From Paenibacillus sp. Root444D2 (GTDB taxonomy: Bacteria > Bacillota > Bacilli > Paenibacillales > NBRC-103111), in NCBI RefSeq assembly GCF_001426375.1, contig NZ_LMEO01000045.1, positions 577,715-641,714 on the forward strand: a stretch of DNA of 64,000 nt, in the 5' to 3' direction. Numbering within the stretch: position 1 is the first letter of the stretch; each line of letters opens with the position of its first letter. Shown piece after piece: positions 49,617 through 57,238 of the stretch. The position numbers and the translations under genes were made by a program. The notes under the pieces are model-generated. The model searched no databases and was not told the DNA's origin. It worked only from the letters and a program-made list of their open reading frames with translations.

Positions 49617-51074
49617 ATGGAAGCTCAAAATGGCCATTTAACAACAAGTTGGGGCGCTCCTGTTGGAGATAACCAGAACTCCTTGACTGCCGGCTCACGC
49701 GGTCCAACCCTTATTCAAGACGTCCACCTTCTGGAAAAGCTTGCCCATTTCAACCGGGAACGCGTCCCCGAACGTGTTGTGCATGCCAAAGGTGCCGGCG
49801 CACACGGATATTTTGAAGTAACCAACGATGTTTCCACCTATACAAAGGCCCGCTTTTTGTCTGAGGTTGGCAAACGTACACCGATTTTTATACGCTTCTC
49901 CACGGTAGCAGGTGAACTGGGATCGGCAGATACCGTACGTGACCCGCGTGGCTTTGCTGTAAAATTTTATACGGAAGAAGGAAACTATGATTTGGTGGGC
50001 AATAACACGCCTGTCTTCTTCATTCGGGATGCCATTAAATTTCCAGATTTCATTCATACCCAGAAACGCCACCCTCAAACTCATCTAAAAAACCCCAATG
50101 CTGTTTGGGATTTCTGGTCCTTGTCTCCCGAATCCTTGCATCAAGTCACTATCTTGATGTCCGATCGTGGTATTCCTGCGACTCTCCGTCATATGCATGG
50201 CTTCGGAAGCCATACGTTTAAGTGGGTCAATGCGGACGGACAAGGCATTTGGGTCAAATATCACTTTAAAACGGAACAAGGCGTGAAGAACCTGAATGTC
50301 GAGCTGGCCGCCAAGCTGGCCGGTGAAAACCCAGATTATCATATCGAAGATTTATTTAACGCCATTGACAAAGGTGACTTCCCCGCATGGAAGTTGTATG
50401 TACAAATGATGCCGATGGAAGATGCCAAGACCTATCGTTTCGATCCTTTCGATGTAACGAAAGTGTGGTCGCAGAAAGATTACCCTCTTATCGAGGTTGG
50501 ACGCATGGTCCTCAACCGAAACCCGGACAATTATTTTGCCGAAGTAGAGCAAGCAACCTTCTCCCCCGGAGCGTTCGTATCCGGTATTGAGGCTTCTCCG
50601 GATAAAATGCTTCAAGGCCGTTTATTCGCCTATGCCGATGCCCATCGTTATCGGGTCGGCACGAACCATCATACACTGCCTATCAATAAACCTATCGTAG
50701 AAGTGAATAACAACCAGCGAGACGGACAGATGCGTTCCGATCGTAATGGGGGAAACACGATATACTATGAACCAAACAGTTATGGCGGAGCTGCCGAAGC
50801 GGAAACATACAAGACAGCCCCGTTTGAGATAACCGGTTCGGCCGATAGCGTCCCATATGACCAGGATGATCATTACACGCAAGCCGGCGACCTGTATCGA
50901 TTGCTTAGTGTAGAAGAACGCGGGCGATTAGTATATAACATAGTAAATGCTATGAAGCCGGTGGAGAAAGATGAAATCAAACTCCGCCAAATCTCTCACT
51001 TCTTTCAAGCAGATCCCGAATGGGGGCAAGCGATCGCCAAGGGGCTTGGTTTGAGAGTTCCACAACTGACTTAA
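49617..51074 (+). CDS. katA: Catalase (monofunctional haem, KatA type)
   Basis: Decomposes hydrogen peroxide. Small-subunit clade 3 catalase of 485 residues. Start at ATG 49617, 8 bases after GGAGG; an in-frame TTG at 49611 is too close to that site. The distal His is in ERVVHAKGAGAHGYFE, the active-site Asn/Ser region is RDPRGFAVKFYTEEGNYDLV, and the proximal haem-ligand Tyr is in RLFAYADAHRYRVG. No PerR-type site was identified upstream. Followed by a strong terminator. Confidence 0.96.
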   Translation: MEAQNGHLTTSWGAPVGDNQNSLTAGSRGPTLIQDVHLLEKLAHFNRERVPERVVHAKGAGAHGYFEVTNDVSTYTKARFLSEVGKRTPIFIRFSTVAGELGSADTVRDPRGFAVKFYTEEGNYDLVGNNTPVFFIRDAIKFPDFIHTQKRHPQTHLKNPNAVWDFWSLSPESLHQVTILMSDRGIPATLRHMHGFGSHTFKWVNADGQGIWVKYHFKTEQGVKNLNVELAAKLAGENPDYHIEDLFNAIDKGDFPAWKLYVQMMPMEDAKTYRFDPFDVTKVWSQKDYPLIEVGRMVLNRNPDNYFAEVEQATFSPGAFVSGIEASPDKMLQGRLFAYADAHRYRVGTNHHTLPINKPIVEVNNNQRDGQMRSDRNGGNTIYYEPNSYGGAAEAETYKTAPFEITGSADSVPYDQDDHYTQAGDLYRLLSVEERGRLVYNIVNAMKPVEKDEIKLRQISHFFQADPEWGQAIAKGLGLRVPQLT

Positions 51075-51091
51075 TACGATCCGTCAAAAAG

Positions 51092-51139
51092 AGAGCAGTT
51101 CACACAGCAAATGATAGCTGGAGAACTGCTCTTTTTTTT
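51092..51139 (+). terminator. Strong terminator after catalase
   Basis: AGAGCAGTTC and GAACTGCTCT form a perfect 10-bp stem, followed by a run of seven T. Confidence 0.92.
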
Positions 51140-51222
51140 GCTGAAGGAATTCTCAATTGCACTAGCCAGCTCATCACCTCAATGACAATAGTTCAAACTT
51201 ATACTTTCTCACATTATAAAAA

Positions 51223-51274
51223 GAAGACCTTCAAGAAAGGTAGCTTTTTAAGGCTGCTCTCTTTTCAGGTCTTC
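51223..51274 (-). terminator. Terminator after the dps gene
   Basis: GAAGACCT and AGGTCTTC form the base of a long imperfect hairpin with further pairing inside; TTTTTAT follows on the minus strand. It lies about 33 bases after the dps stop. Confidence 0.8.
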
Positions 51275-51306
51275 CAGTAATCCATTATTCTTTGGAAAAA
51301 TAATAA

Positions 51307-51744
51307 TTATCCTAAGTACGATTTCAACATCCATACATGCTTTTCCAGGGAGCTATGAATGGCCAAAAGCATATCCCCAGTTGTCTCATCGCCTTCACGG
51401 TCTGCAATACTCATACCCTCTTTAAGCTCACCCACAATGATCCCAAAATCAGCAACAAGCGTGCGGACCATCTCATTTGCATTTTCATTGCCTGCTGCAT
51501 CTTTTAATGTCGTTTTTTCGATAATTTCATGAAGTGTCGCTACCGGACTACCGCCTAATGCCAGCAGACGCTCGGCAAGATTGTCCACATGAAGTGCAGC
51601 TTCCGTATAAAGTTCTTCGAACTTCAAATGCAAAGTGAAGAACTGCGCCCCTTTAACATACCAGTGATAGTTATGAAGTTTGGTGAACAACAGACTCCAG
51701 TTAGCGATCTGGGTGTTAAGCACTTCCGTTAGTTTCTCTGTCAT
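51307..51744 (-). CDS. Dps-family ferritin-like protein
   Basis: Starvation/oxidative-stress miniferritin of 145 residues that oxidises and stores iron and protects DNA. Ferroxidase ligands between subunits are visible: NYHWYVKGAQFFTLHLKFEE (first His, then His and Glu) and VDNLAERLLALGGSP (Asp and Glu). Start at the ATG at 51744 with AAAGGAG. The upstream region carries LysR-type operator D. Grouping with catalase and a CDGSH iron-sulfur protein fits an oxidative-stress role. Confidence 0.94.
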   Translation of the reverse strand: MTEKLTEVLNTQIANWSLLFTKLHNYHWYVKGAQFFTLHLKFEELYTEAALHVDNLAERLLALGGSPVATLHEIIEKTTLKDAAGNENANEMVRTLVADFGIIVGELKEGMSIADREGDETTGDMLLAIHSSLEKHVWMLKSYLG

Positions 51745-51780
51745 CAAAAAGCTCCTTTCGAATTTAGCAACATTTCCAAC

Positions 51781-51807
51781 TATAAGCTTAGGCTATACGA
51801 AATATAG
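51781..51807 (+). promoter_or_regulatory. LysR-type operator D, upstream of dps
   Basis: Plus-strand match to TATA-N8-CTAT-N6-TATAG with perfect dyad CTATA-CGAAA-TATAG. It lies 37-63 bp upstream of the dps start, but in reverse orientation relative to that gene compared with the other five sites. Because the three half-sites are nearly symmetrical (a C before TATA gives CTATA on that side), it may work in both directions. Confidence 0.7.
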
Positions 51808-51831
51808 ACAGATCGATATTGATCTTTTAAT

Positions 51832-52026
51832 CTAAGCTCGAGGAGCGCTTTCAAACTTACCTTTATGAGTCAAATCGCAGAACGGTTTTTGACTGGATAA
51901 ACCACACCGGCAAAGAATAAAACTTTCCTTGGTCTCAAAACGGTTGCCCACCGCATCCACCATTTCTACTTTGCCTGTAATACGCAATGGCCCATTATCG
52001 TTTACTTTGATCGTAACTTCAGACAT
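51832..52026 (-). CDS. CDGSH-type iron-sulfur protein
   Basis: Small protein of 64 residues with a CDGSH-like 2Fe-2S motif: ILCRCGLSSQKPFCDLTHKG, i.e. C-x-C-x2-S-x3-P-x-C-D-x2-H, so three Cys and one His can bind the cluster. The central CDGSH reads CDLTH here. Start preceded by GGGGCGAG. Lies between dps and the amidohydrolase; electron partner unknown. Confidence 0.9.
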   Translation of the reverse strand: MSEVTIKVNDNGPLRITGKVEMVDAVGNRFETKESFILCRCGLSSQKPFCDLTHKGKFESAPRA

Positions 52027-52066
52027 GATGATCTCGCCCCTATTGGATTATTTTGGTGAAACAAAC

Positions 52067-53899
52067 TTAGAAAACGAAGCAATCCAGGTCACAAAAGCCA
52101 CTGCCATGGTGATGGTTGCATCCATGATGACGGTGCGCCTTTTGAGGTGCCTTAACTCCCGCTCCGCCTCCTCCGTAATTTGATCCATTGTAGTAGCCTC
52201 CAAAGATATTATGCGGAGACCAGTCTGGACTTGCTTGGGGTGCTGGCGGCGACAAGGACTGAAATTCGTTCGTACCATAGACAATCTTGCCTCCTACAAC
52301 AGTGAAGACAGCTTCAATTTTTTTAATAGCTTCTTCGGAGACAAGAAAGAAGTTGTCAGAAAGAATTGAAAAATCGGCATATTGACCTTCTTTAATTTGC
52401 CCTTTCACATCTTCCTCTTTTGAGAACCATGCATTTCCTGCCGTATACATGCGAAGCGCTTCATGCCTCTCTACACGATTGGAAGCAGGGTATAAGACTA
52501 GCCCGCCAAGTGTCTTACCCGTTACTAACCAGTATAAGGCAACCCAAGGATTATAACTAGCTACTCTGGTTGCATCTGTCCCTACCCCAACACGTAATCC
52601 AGCTTTAATCATCTTGGTGATCGGAGGCGCATTTTCTGCTGCTTCGGCCCCGTATCGATCGACGAAATATTCACCTTGAAAAGCCATTCGGCTTTGAACA
52701 GCGATCGAACCGCCTAATGCGACGACGCGCTCCAAATCCTTCTCCTGAATCGTTTCCGCATGGTCCAGAATCCAGCGCAAGTCTTTGAACGGAACCTCTT
52801 TATTCACGCGCTCAAATACATCGAGAAAACGTGTAATGGATTCTCCATATGTAGCATGAAGACGAAATGGCCAACGTTGTTGAACAAGGTGCTGGGTAAC
52901 TCCAAAGAGATCATCTTCAAGTACAGCTGGAAGTTCGGGACGAGGTTCAACAAAATCTTCAAAGTCTGCTGCGCTATAAACAAGCATTTCACCTGCTCCG
53001 TTATGACGATAGTAGGAGCTACCTGTATACGGCTGCGTTGTAGCGGTCCATGCTTTAAAATCACTTAGTTCATTCTTGGGATGCTGGGTGAATAAATTAT
53101 ACGCCGTGCGAACCGTAATTTCTCCACGTTTATCAAGCTCATCAAATACCTGATAATCGTCAGGGTAGTTTTGAAAGCCCCCACCAGCGTCAATAACACT
53201 TGTGACTCCGAATCGATTCAATTCCCTCATAAACAATCGGGTTGAATTGATTTGATCCTCGTATGAAAGCTTCGGTCCTTTCGCTAATGTCGCATACAAA
53301 ATAGTAGCATTAGGTCTAGCGATGAGCATTCCTGTCGGATTTCCCTGGCTATCCCGTTGGATTTCTCCACCTGGCGGATTGGGCGTATCTTTCGTATATC
53401 CGATGACTCGCAAGGCTGCTTTATTTAAAAAAGCCTGACGGTAAAGATTGAGAATAAATACCGGTGTATGCGGAGCAATTCGATTAATTTCATCCAAAGT
53501 TGGCATTCGGCGTTCCGCGAATTGGAATTCTGTCCAACCGCCAACAACACGAACCCAGTGAGGTGCTGGCGTACGATCCACCTGCTTTTTCAGCATCCGC
53601 AAGGCATCCGCAACGGATGGCACGCCATCCCATCGAAGCTCGAGATTATAATTGAGACCGCCTCGAATGAGATGAATATGAGAATCGTTCAAACCTGGTA
53701 TCAACATTCGCTGATTTGCGTCCACAACCTGCGTGGTAGGCCCAACATATTTCATGACTTCGGCATCGTCCCCCACCGCCAGAAATTGGCCGCCTTTAAC
53801 TGCAACTGCTGTGGCTGATGGATTAGCGTCGTCCATCGTCACGATACGGGCATTATGAATGACTAGATTTGCTTCAACAATCGTTGGTTTCTCAGACAT
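52067..53899 (-). CDS. Amidohydrolase (YtcJ/AepA-like, Amidohydro_3)
   Basis: Metal-dependent hydrolase of 610 residues from the YtcJ family. Metal-binding opening MLIPGLNDSHIHLIRGGLN (HxH, about 72-74), later WILDHAETIQEKDLERV (His) and GVGTDATRVASYNPWVALYW (Asp). No signal peptide, so cytosolic. The C-terminus ends in a His/Cys-rich tail (HRHHGCNHHHGSGFCDLDC) that is not a family feature and may bind metal. The start region has been tandemly duplicated upstream. It follows the XapX gene. Substrate unknown; the family includes N-acyl and formamide hydrolases. Confidence 0.88.
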   Translation of the reverse strand: MSEKPTIVEANLVIHNARIVTMDDANPSATAVAVKGGQFLAVGDDAEVMKYVGPTTQVVDANQRMLIPGLNDSHIHLIRGGLNYNLELRWDGVPSVADALRMLKKQVDRTPAPHWVRVVGGWTEFQFAERRMPTLDEINRIAPHTPVFILNLYRQAFLNKAALRVIGYTKDTPNPPGGEIQRDSQGNPTGMLIARPNATILYATLAKGPKLSYEDQINSTRLFMRELNRFGVTSVIDAGGGFQNYPDDYQVFDELDKRGEITVRTAYNLFTQHPKNELSDFKAWTATTQPYTGSSYYRHNGAGEMLVYSAADFEDFVEPRPELPAVLEDDLFGVTQHLVQQRWPFRLHATYGESITRFLDVFERVNKEVPFKDLRWILDHAETIQEKDLERVVALGGSIAVQSRMAFQGEYFVDRYGAEAAENAPPITKMIKAGLRVGVGTDATRVASYNPWVALYWLVTGKTLGGLVLYPASNRVERHEALRMYTAGNAWFSKEEDVKGQIKEGQYADFSILSDNFFLVSEEAIKKIEAVFTVVGGKIVYGTNEFQSLSPPAPQASPDWSPHNIFGGYYNGSNYGGGGAGVKAPQKAHRHHGCNHHHGSGFCDLDCFVF

Positions 53900-53998
53900 G
53901 ATTTTGTTCTCCTTTGTTATTTATTAGGAACTAAGTTTACTTCAACAATCGTCGGCTTCTCAGACATGATTTTGTTCTCCTTTGTCATTTAAGAGGTG
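53871..53998 (-). repeat. 68-bp tandem duplication of the amidohydrolase start region
   Basis: The sequence covering the ribosome binding site and first dozen codons at about 53871-53930 is repeated 68 bases upstream at about 53939-53998 with few differences. The upstream copy starts at an ATG at 53967 and reads MSEKPTIVEVNLVPNK before TAA at 53917-53919. It yields a 16-residue peptide with the same ribosome binding site, just ahead of the real start at 53899. Possibly a leader, or merely a duplication scar. Confidence 0.85.
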
Positions 53999-54172
53999 TT
54001 ATTTGCGGCTTAACCAAAGTTGTATCCAAGGCATCAAACGTTGTCCTAAAAACATTCCTAAGAGACCAAGTAATCCCAAAAAAGGCGGCGCCGGAGAAGG
54101 GATCTTCAGCGATTGAAAAACAACGCCAATGATGATACCTGTAGCTAAAGCGAGAAGCATTGAACCCCACAT
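53999..54172 (-). CDS. XapX domain small membrane protein
   Basis: Membrane protein of 57 residues opening MWGSMLLALATGIIIGVVFQ. The core SLKIPSPAPPFLGLLGLLGM matches the XapX domain (two short hydrophobic segments around a conserved (R/K)xPSPAPP turn). Start at ATG 54172 with a strong AAGGAGG, stop TAA at 53999. XapX genes are often found near isochorismatase-like and amidohydrolase genes, as here; function unknown. Likely co-transcribed with the amidohydrolase. Confidence 0.85.
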   Translation of the reverse strand: MWGSMLLALATGIIIGVVFQSLKIPSPAPPFLGLLGLLGMFLGQRLMPWIQLWLSRK

Positions 54173-54229
54173 ACTAACTTTCCTCCTTCAATCCAGTCAT
54201 TAATGATGTTCTTTGTTCGTAGATAGGAA

Positions 54230-54246
54230 AGTATAAGTTTTATACT
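54230..54246. promoter_or_regulatory. Inverted repeat upstream of the XapX/amidohydrolase operon
   Basis: AGTATAA-GTT-TTATACT is a perfect dyad about 60-75 bp upstream of the XapX start. It does not fit the 27-bp LysR motif and may be the operator of another regulator (MarR- or TetR-like), or promoter elements. Confidence 0.5.
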
Positions 54247-54425
54247 TTTGCTTCGCATCTACCTTGACAAACGCGCTCGTCCTAGAAGGACGACGGAGTC
54301 GTTTATCCTTGAATCATTTATCTTCTATTTAAGTTTATAAGTCAGGATTCTTTCTATCAATAAGGCTTTCTCTATACCAGTCATAGGAATCACTTATACA
54401 TTATTTTTATTTTTTCTTTATAATC

Positions 54426-54452
54426 TATAGTTTTTGCCTATGGGATTTATAG
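54426..54452 (+). promoter_or_regulatory. LysR-type operator C, upstream of cytosolic YcaC-family hydrolase
   Basis: Plus-strand match to TATA-N8-CTAT-N6-TATAG; the CTAT-N6-TATAG dyad has one mismatch (CTATG). It is followed by A/T-rich sequence similar to that after operator B. It lies about 115 bp upstream of the gene at 54568. Confidence 0.75.
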
Positions 54453-54567
54453 AAAAATGAAGATTGTTCATCCGTTTACATTTCAATAGACTTGTTATAT
54501 GCAGCAGGTTCAGGTTCTCATATTTGTGGATCTGTTGTAATCATAAATAGAAAGTAGGGATTTTTAC

Positions 54568-55206
54568 ATGTTTAATGACAAGTCCGATTTACTAACTGCT
54601 GAGAACTCCGCTATTATTCTAGTAGACCATCAGCCTCAAATGCTTTTTGGTGTACAAAGCGCCGATCGCCAAACGATTATTAACAATACGGTTGGACTGG
54701 CTAAAACAGCTAAAGTTTTCAATGCGCCAATTATTCTTACAACGGTTGCTGCTGAATCGTTTTCTGGCCCTATTCATCCGCACATTCAAGCTGTATTTCC
54801 TGATCAAAAGCCGATTGACCGAACAACAATGAACTCTTGGGAAGACGAAAACTTCGTGGAAGCAGTGAAGAAAACAGGTCGCAAGAAGCTGATTATGGCA
54901 GCACTGTGGACAGAAGTTTGTCTTGCTTTCCCTGCAATTTCAGCCATTAATGATGGATATGAAGTATACATCGTAACGGATGCTTCAGGCGGGACGACGA
55001 CGGAAGCGCATAACATGTCCGTTCAACGCATGATTCAAGCAGGAGCCATTCCCGTGACTTGGCTATCTGTACTTCTTGAGTATCAGCGCGATTGGGCGCG
55101 TCAAGAAACGTATGATGCCGTTCTGGAGATTGCTGTGCAACACAGTGGCGCCTACGGTGCAGGTGTTGTTTATGCTCAAACAATGTTTGGGGGCCACGGA
55201 GGGTAA
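54568..55206 (+). CDS. Isochorismatase-like cysteine hydrolase (YcaC family), cytosolic
   Basis: Paralogue of the exported hydrolase at 35501, here without a signal peptide (212 residues). Catalytic residues: Asp in IILVDHQPQMLFG (about 18) and Cys in AALWTEVCLAFPAISAI (about 116); the middle segment SFSGPIHPHIQAVFPDQKPI is shared with the paralogue, which has Lys where this protein has Glu just before SFSGP, so the lysine of the classic triad is not obvious. Start preceded by AAGTAGGG. The downstream alpha/beta hydrolase is 72 bases away and probably co-transcribed. Confidence 0.9.
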   Translation: MFNDKSDLLTAENSAIILVDHQPQMLFGVQSADRQTIINNTVGLAKTAKVFNAPIILTTVAAESFSGPIHPHIQAVFPDQKPIDRTTMNSWEDENFVEAVKKTGRKKLIMAALWTEVCLAFPAISAINDGYEVYIVTDASGGTTTEAHNMSVQRMIQAGAIPVTWLSVLLEYQRDWARQETYDAVLEIAVQHSGAYGAGVVYAQTMFGGHGG

Positions 55207-55278
55207 CCTATTCATCCAAAAAGGATAGTCAATTAATTTTGACTGTCTCAGCTTAACCAAACCAATTCGAGAGGAATT

Positions 55279-56121
55279 ATGAAAATGGCTAAATTAACAG
55301 TAGGAACAGAAAACGGGCAACCCATTGAATTATATTTTGAGGATCTTGGCGCAGGCAAACCTGTCGTATTAATCCATGGCTGGCCGCTGAGCGGGCGCTC
55401 GTGGGAGAGTCAAGTTCCAGCACTTATCGATGCAGGTTACCGCGTGATTACATATGACCGCCGTGGGTTCGGACAATCCTCCCAACCATGGACCGGTTAT
55501 GACTATGATACGTTTGCAGCAGATCTCCATAAGCTAATCGAAAATCTGGATCTTAAGGACGTGACGCTGGTCGGATTTTCGATGGGTGGCGGAGAGGTTG
55601 CTCGTTACGTTGGTACATATGGAACAAGTCGTGTCAAAAAAGCTGTGTTGGCTGCTGCAGTTCCACCGTTCTTCTACAAATCCGATGAGCATCCGGAAGG
55701 TGGACTGGATGAAGGCACCATTCAGGGCTTCCAAGACGGTTTGAAAAAAGACCGCATCGCCTTCCTTGACGGCTTCACTCACAATTTCTTTAAAGCAGGG
55801 GATAGAACCGACCTGGTCAGCGAGTCCTTCCGCGTTTACAACCTTGATATTGCTACTTACGCTTCGCCAAAGGGGACGCTGGATTGCGTTGCTGCCTTCG
55901 GCCGGACGGATTTCCGTAGCGATTTGGCGAAATTTGATATTCCATTGCTTGTTATCCATGGCGATTCCGATGTAATTGTGTCTCTTGAAGTAAGCGGTCA
56001 ACTTTCCTACGAAGCTGTTCCAGGCAGTCAACTCGTTGTAATTGAAGGTGGACCGCATGGCCTGAACGCGACTCACCCAGAACAATTCAATACCGCTTTG
56101 ATTAACTTCCTTAAAAACTAA
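55279..56121 (+). CDS. Alpha/beta hydrolase, cofactor-free haloperoxidase/esterase type
   Basis: Alpha/beta-fold protein of 280 residues. Catalytic triad visible: nucleophile Ser in LVGFSMGGGEVARYV (about 102), Asp in VIHGDSDVIVSLE (about 230) and His in EGGPHGLNATHPEQF (about 259). Oxyanion region VVLIHGWPLSGRSWESQ and YDRRGFGQSSQPWTGYDYDT are hallmarks of the non-haem chloroperoxidase/perhydrolase group. These enzymes act as esterases and form peracids. GAGAGG upstream. Second gene after the YcaC hydrolase, ending at a strong terminator. Confidence 0.92.
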   Translation: MKMAKLTVGTENGQPIELYFEDLGAGKPVVLIHGWPLSGRSWESQVPALIDAGYRVITYDRRGFGQSSQPWTGYDYDTFAADLHKLIENLDLKDVTLVGFSMGGGEVARYVGTYGTSRVKKAVLAAAVPPFFYKSDEHPEGGLDEGTIQGFQDGLKKDRIAFLDGFTHNFFKAGDRTDLVSESFRVYNLDIATYASPKGTLDCVAAFGRTDFRSDLAKFDIPLLVIHGDSDVIVSLEVSGQLSYEAVPGSQLVVIEGGPHGLNATHPEQFNTALINFLKN

Positions 56122-56131
56122 ATGAATGAAA

Positions 56132-56178
56132 AGACACCGGGCATCACAAGAGTGTAGACTCTTGTGATGCCCGGCGTC
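56132..56178. terminator. Strong bidirectional terminator between convergent genes
   Basis: AGAC-CCGGGCATCACAAGAGT pairs with its complement across a 4-base loop (17 bp or more, plus flanking GAC/GTC). TGGTTTTAT follows on the plus strand and TTTTCATTC on the minus strand. Confidence 0.9.
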
Positions 56179-56183
56179 TGGTT

Positions 56184-57152
56184 TTATGGATTTATTATAA
56201 TCTTACTTGCTTTTAATAAAAATTCTTTCATATAGTTAATTGATATTCCACTATGGAACCTTCTAATTTCAAATAATGTCCATTCTTCAATATGTTTTAT
56301 TTTTGCTAAATAAGTTCGGTTTCCTTTGTGTTGTTCATTCAAAAAAAGATTATACGCATCAATTTTCTCTTGAGCATCACCTTCCATTATTTGTTTAATA
56401 CTTTTTTCATAGAAGATACTTGTCGTATCCGCCCATGATATTAGTTCGCTTCGGGGCGTTGTTGAACACCGGATTTCCTCTTTACCTTTATAATAAAAGG
56501 TATTGTCATTTATATCATATTCAGACGAAAAGAGAAGATCTAATAAGCTCCAAAAGTATTCTGCCTCCTGTTTAATATCCCATCTTGAACTATATTTAGG
56601 ATGCAGCGTAACATGAGTAGAAATAAACCCCGCATAAAGTAAATTTAAATCATTAATTTTCTTAAAGGAACTGGGAATTAGATTTTCACTTCCTACAAAA
56701 GTAACAGCTTCATCCGTTAGTATAATTTGTTTAATATCAGTGATTTTTTCTTTTTTAAAGTTAATGAATGTATCTGTCGAAGAACTAAATTTATCTGTTA
56801 ATAAAATCTCTCCTTTTAGATTTGTGTTTTTTTCTTTAAAGTCTATTAACAAATGACTTACAACTTCCTCAAAAACTTGAAAACCATCTATTATTTCATC
56901 AAAACTATCCAATGTGTAAGGAGGAGATACGACTTCTATTAAGGCATTGGAGTATTCAGGGTGAATCTCCCAGCCTTTGCTAAACAAATAACCCACTTTT
57001 TTCACTAGATTTTCATGAATATCCGACATAGACTTTATTTTATTTATAATCTGTTGTGATGCTAATAAGTAACTTACGAAGTCACGTTCTTTATAAACTA
57101 TTGCATATTCTTTTTCGATTCCAAACTCAAACTTGTCTGGAACAATTTTCAA
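56184..57152 (-). CDS. Uncharacterised protein with glutamate-cysteine-ligase/amidoligase-like motifs
   Basis: Protein of 322 residues, TTG start at 57152 with GGAGGG. Not recognised with certainty. Three motifs recall the carboxylate-amine ligase (GCS/amidoligase) fold: FEFGIEKEYAIVYKE at the N-terminus, ALIEVVSPPYTLDS (about 90) and FISTHVTLHPKYSSRWD (about 180), with FEIRRFHSGISINY near the end. Such enzymes join an amine to a carboxylate using ATP. The gene is visibly A/T-richer than its neighbours (many AAA, ATA and TTT codons), suggesting acquisition. No partner gene is obvious. Confidence 0.6.
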   Translation of the reverse strand: MKIVPDKFEFGIEKEYAIVYKERDFVSYLLASQQIINKIKSMSDIHENLVKKVGYLFSKGWEIHPEYSNALIEVVSPPYTLDSFDEIIDGFQVFEEVVSHLLIDFKEKNTNLKGEILLTDKFSSSTDTFINFKKEKITDIKQIILTDEAVTFVGSENLIPSSFKKINDLNLLYAGFISTHVTLHPKYSSRWDIKQEAEYFWSLLDLLFSSEYDINDNTFYYKGKEEIRCSTTPRSELISWADTTSIFYEKSIKQIMEGDAQEKIDAYNLFLNEQHKGNRTYLAKIKHIEEWTLFEIRRFHSGISINYMKEFLLKASKIIINP

Positions 57153-57238
57153 TGTTATTCCCTCCTGATGTTTATTGAGCTATAGATTTTCGTTAGCATA
57201 ATGCGCATTTAGACTGCTCCAAGTTGGTTTGAAAATCT

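Noticed and set aside
53985..54170. Alternative minus-strand frame of 61 codons over the XapX gene
   Set aside because: The frame offset by two bases, starting at 54172 with AAGGAGG, encodes a clear XapX protein, so this one is an out-of-frame shadow.
55534..56085. Open frame of 183 codons antisense to the alpha/beta hydrolase
   Set aside because: Shadow of a conserved hydrolase; no family signature and no promoter context.
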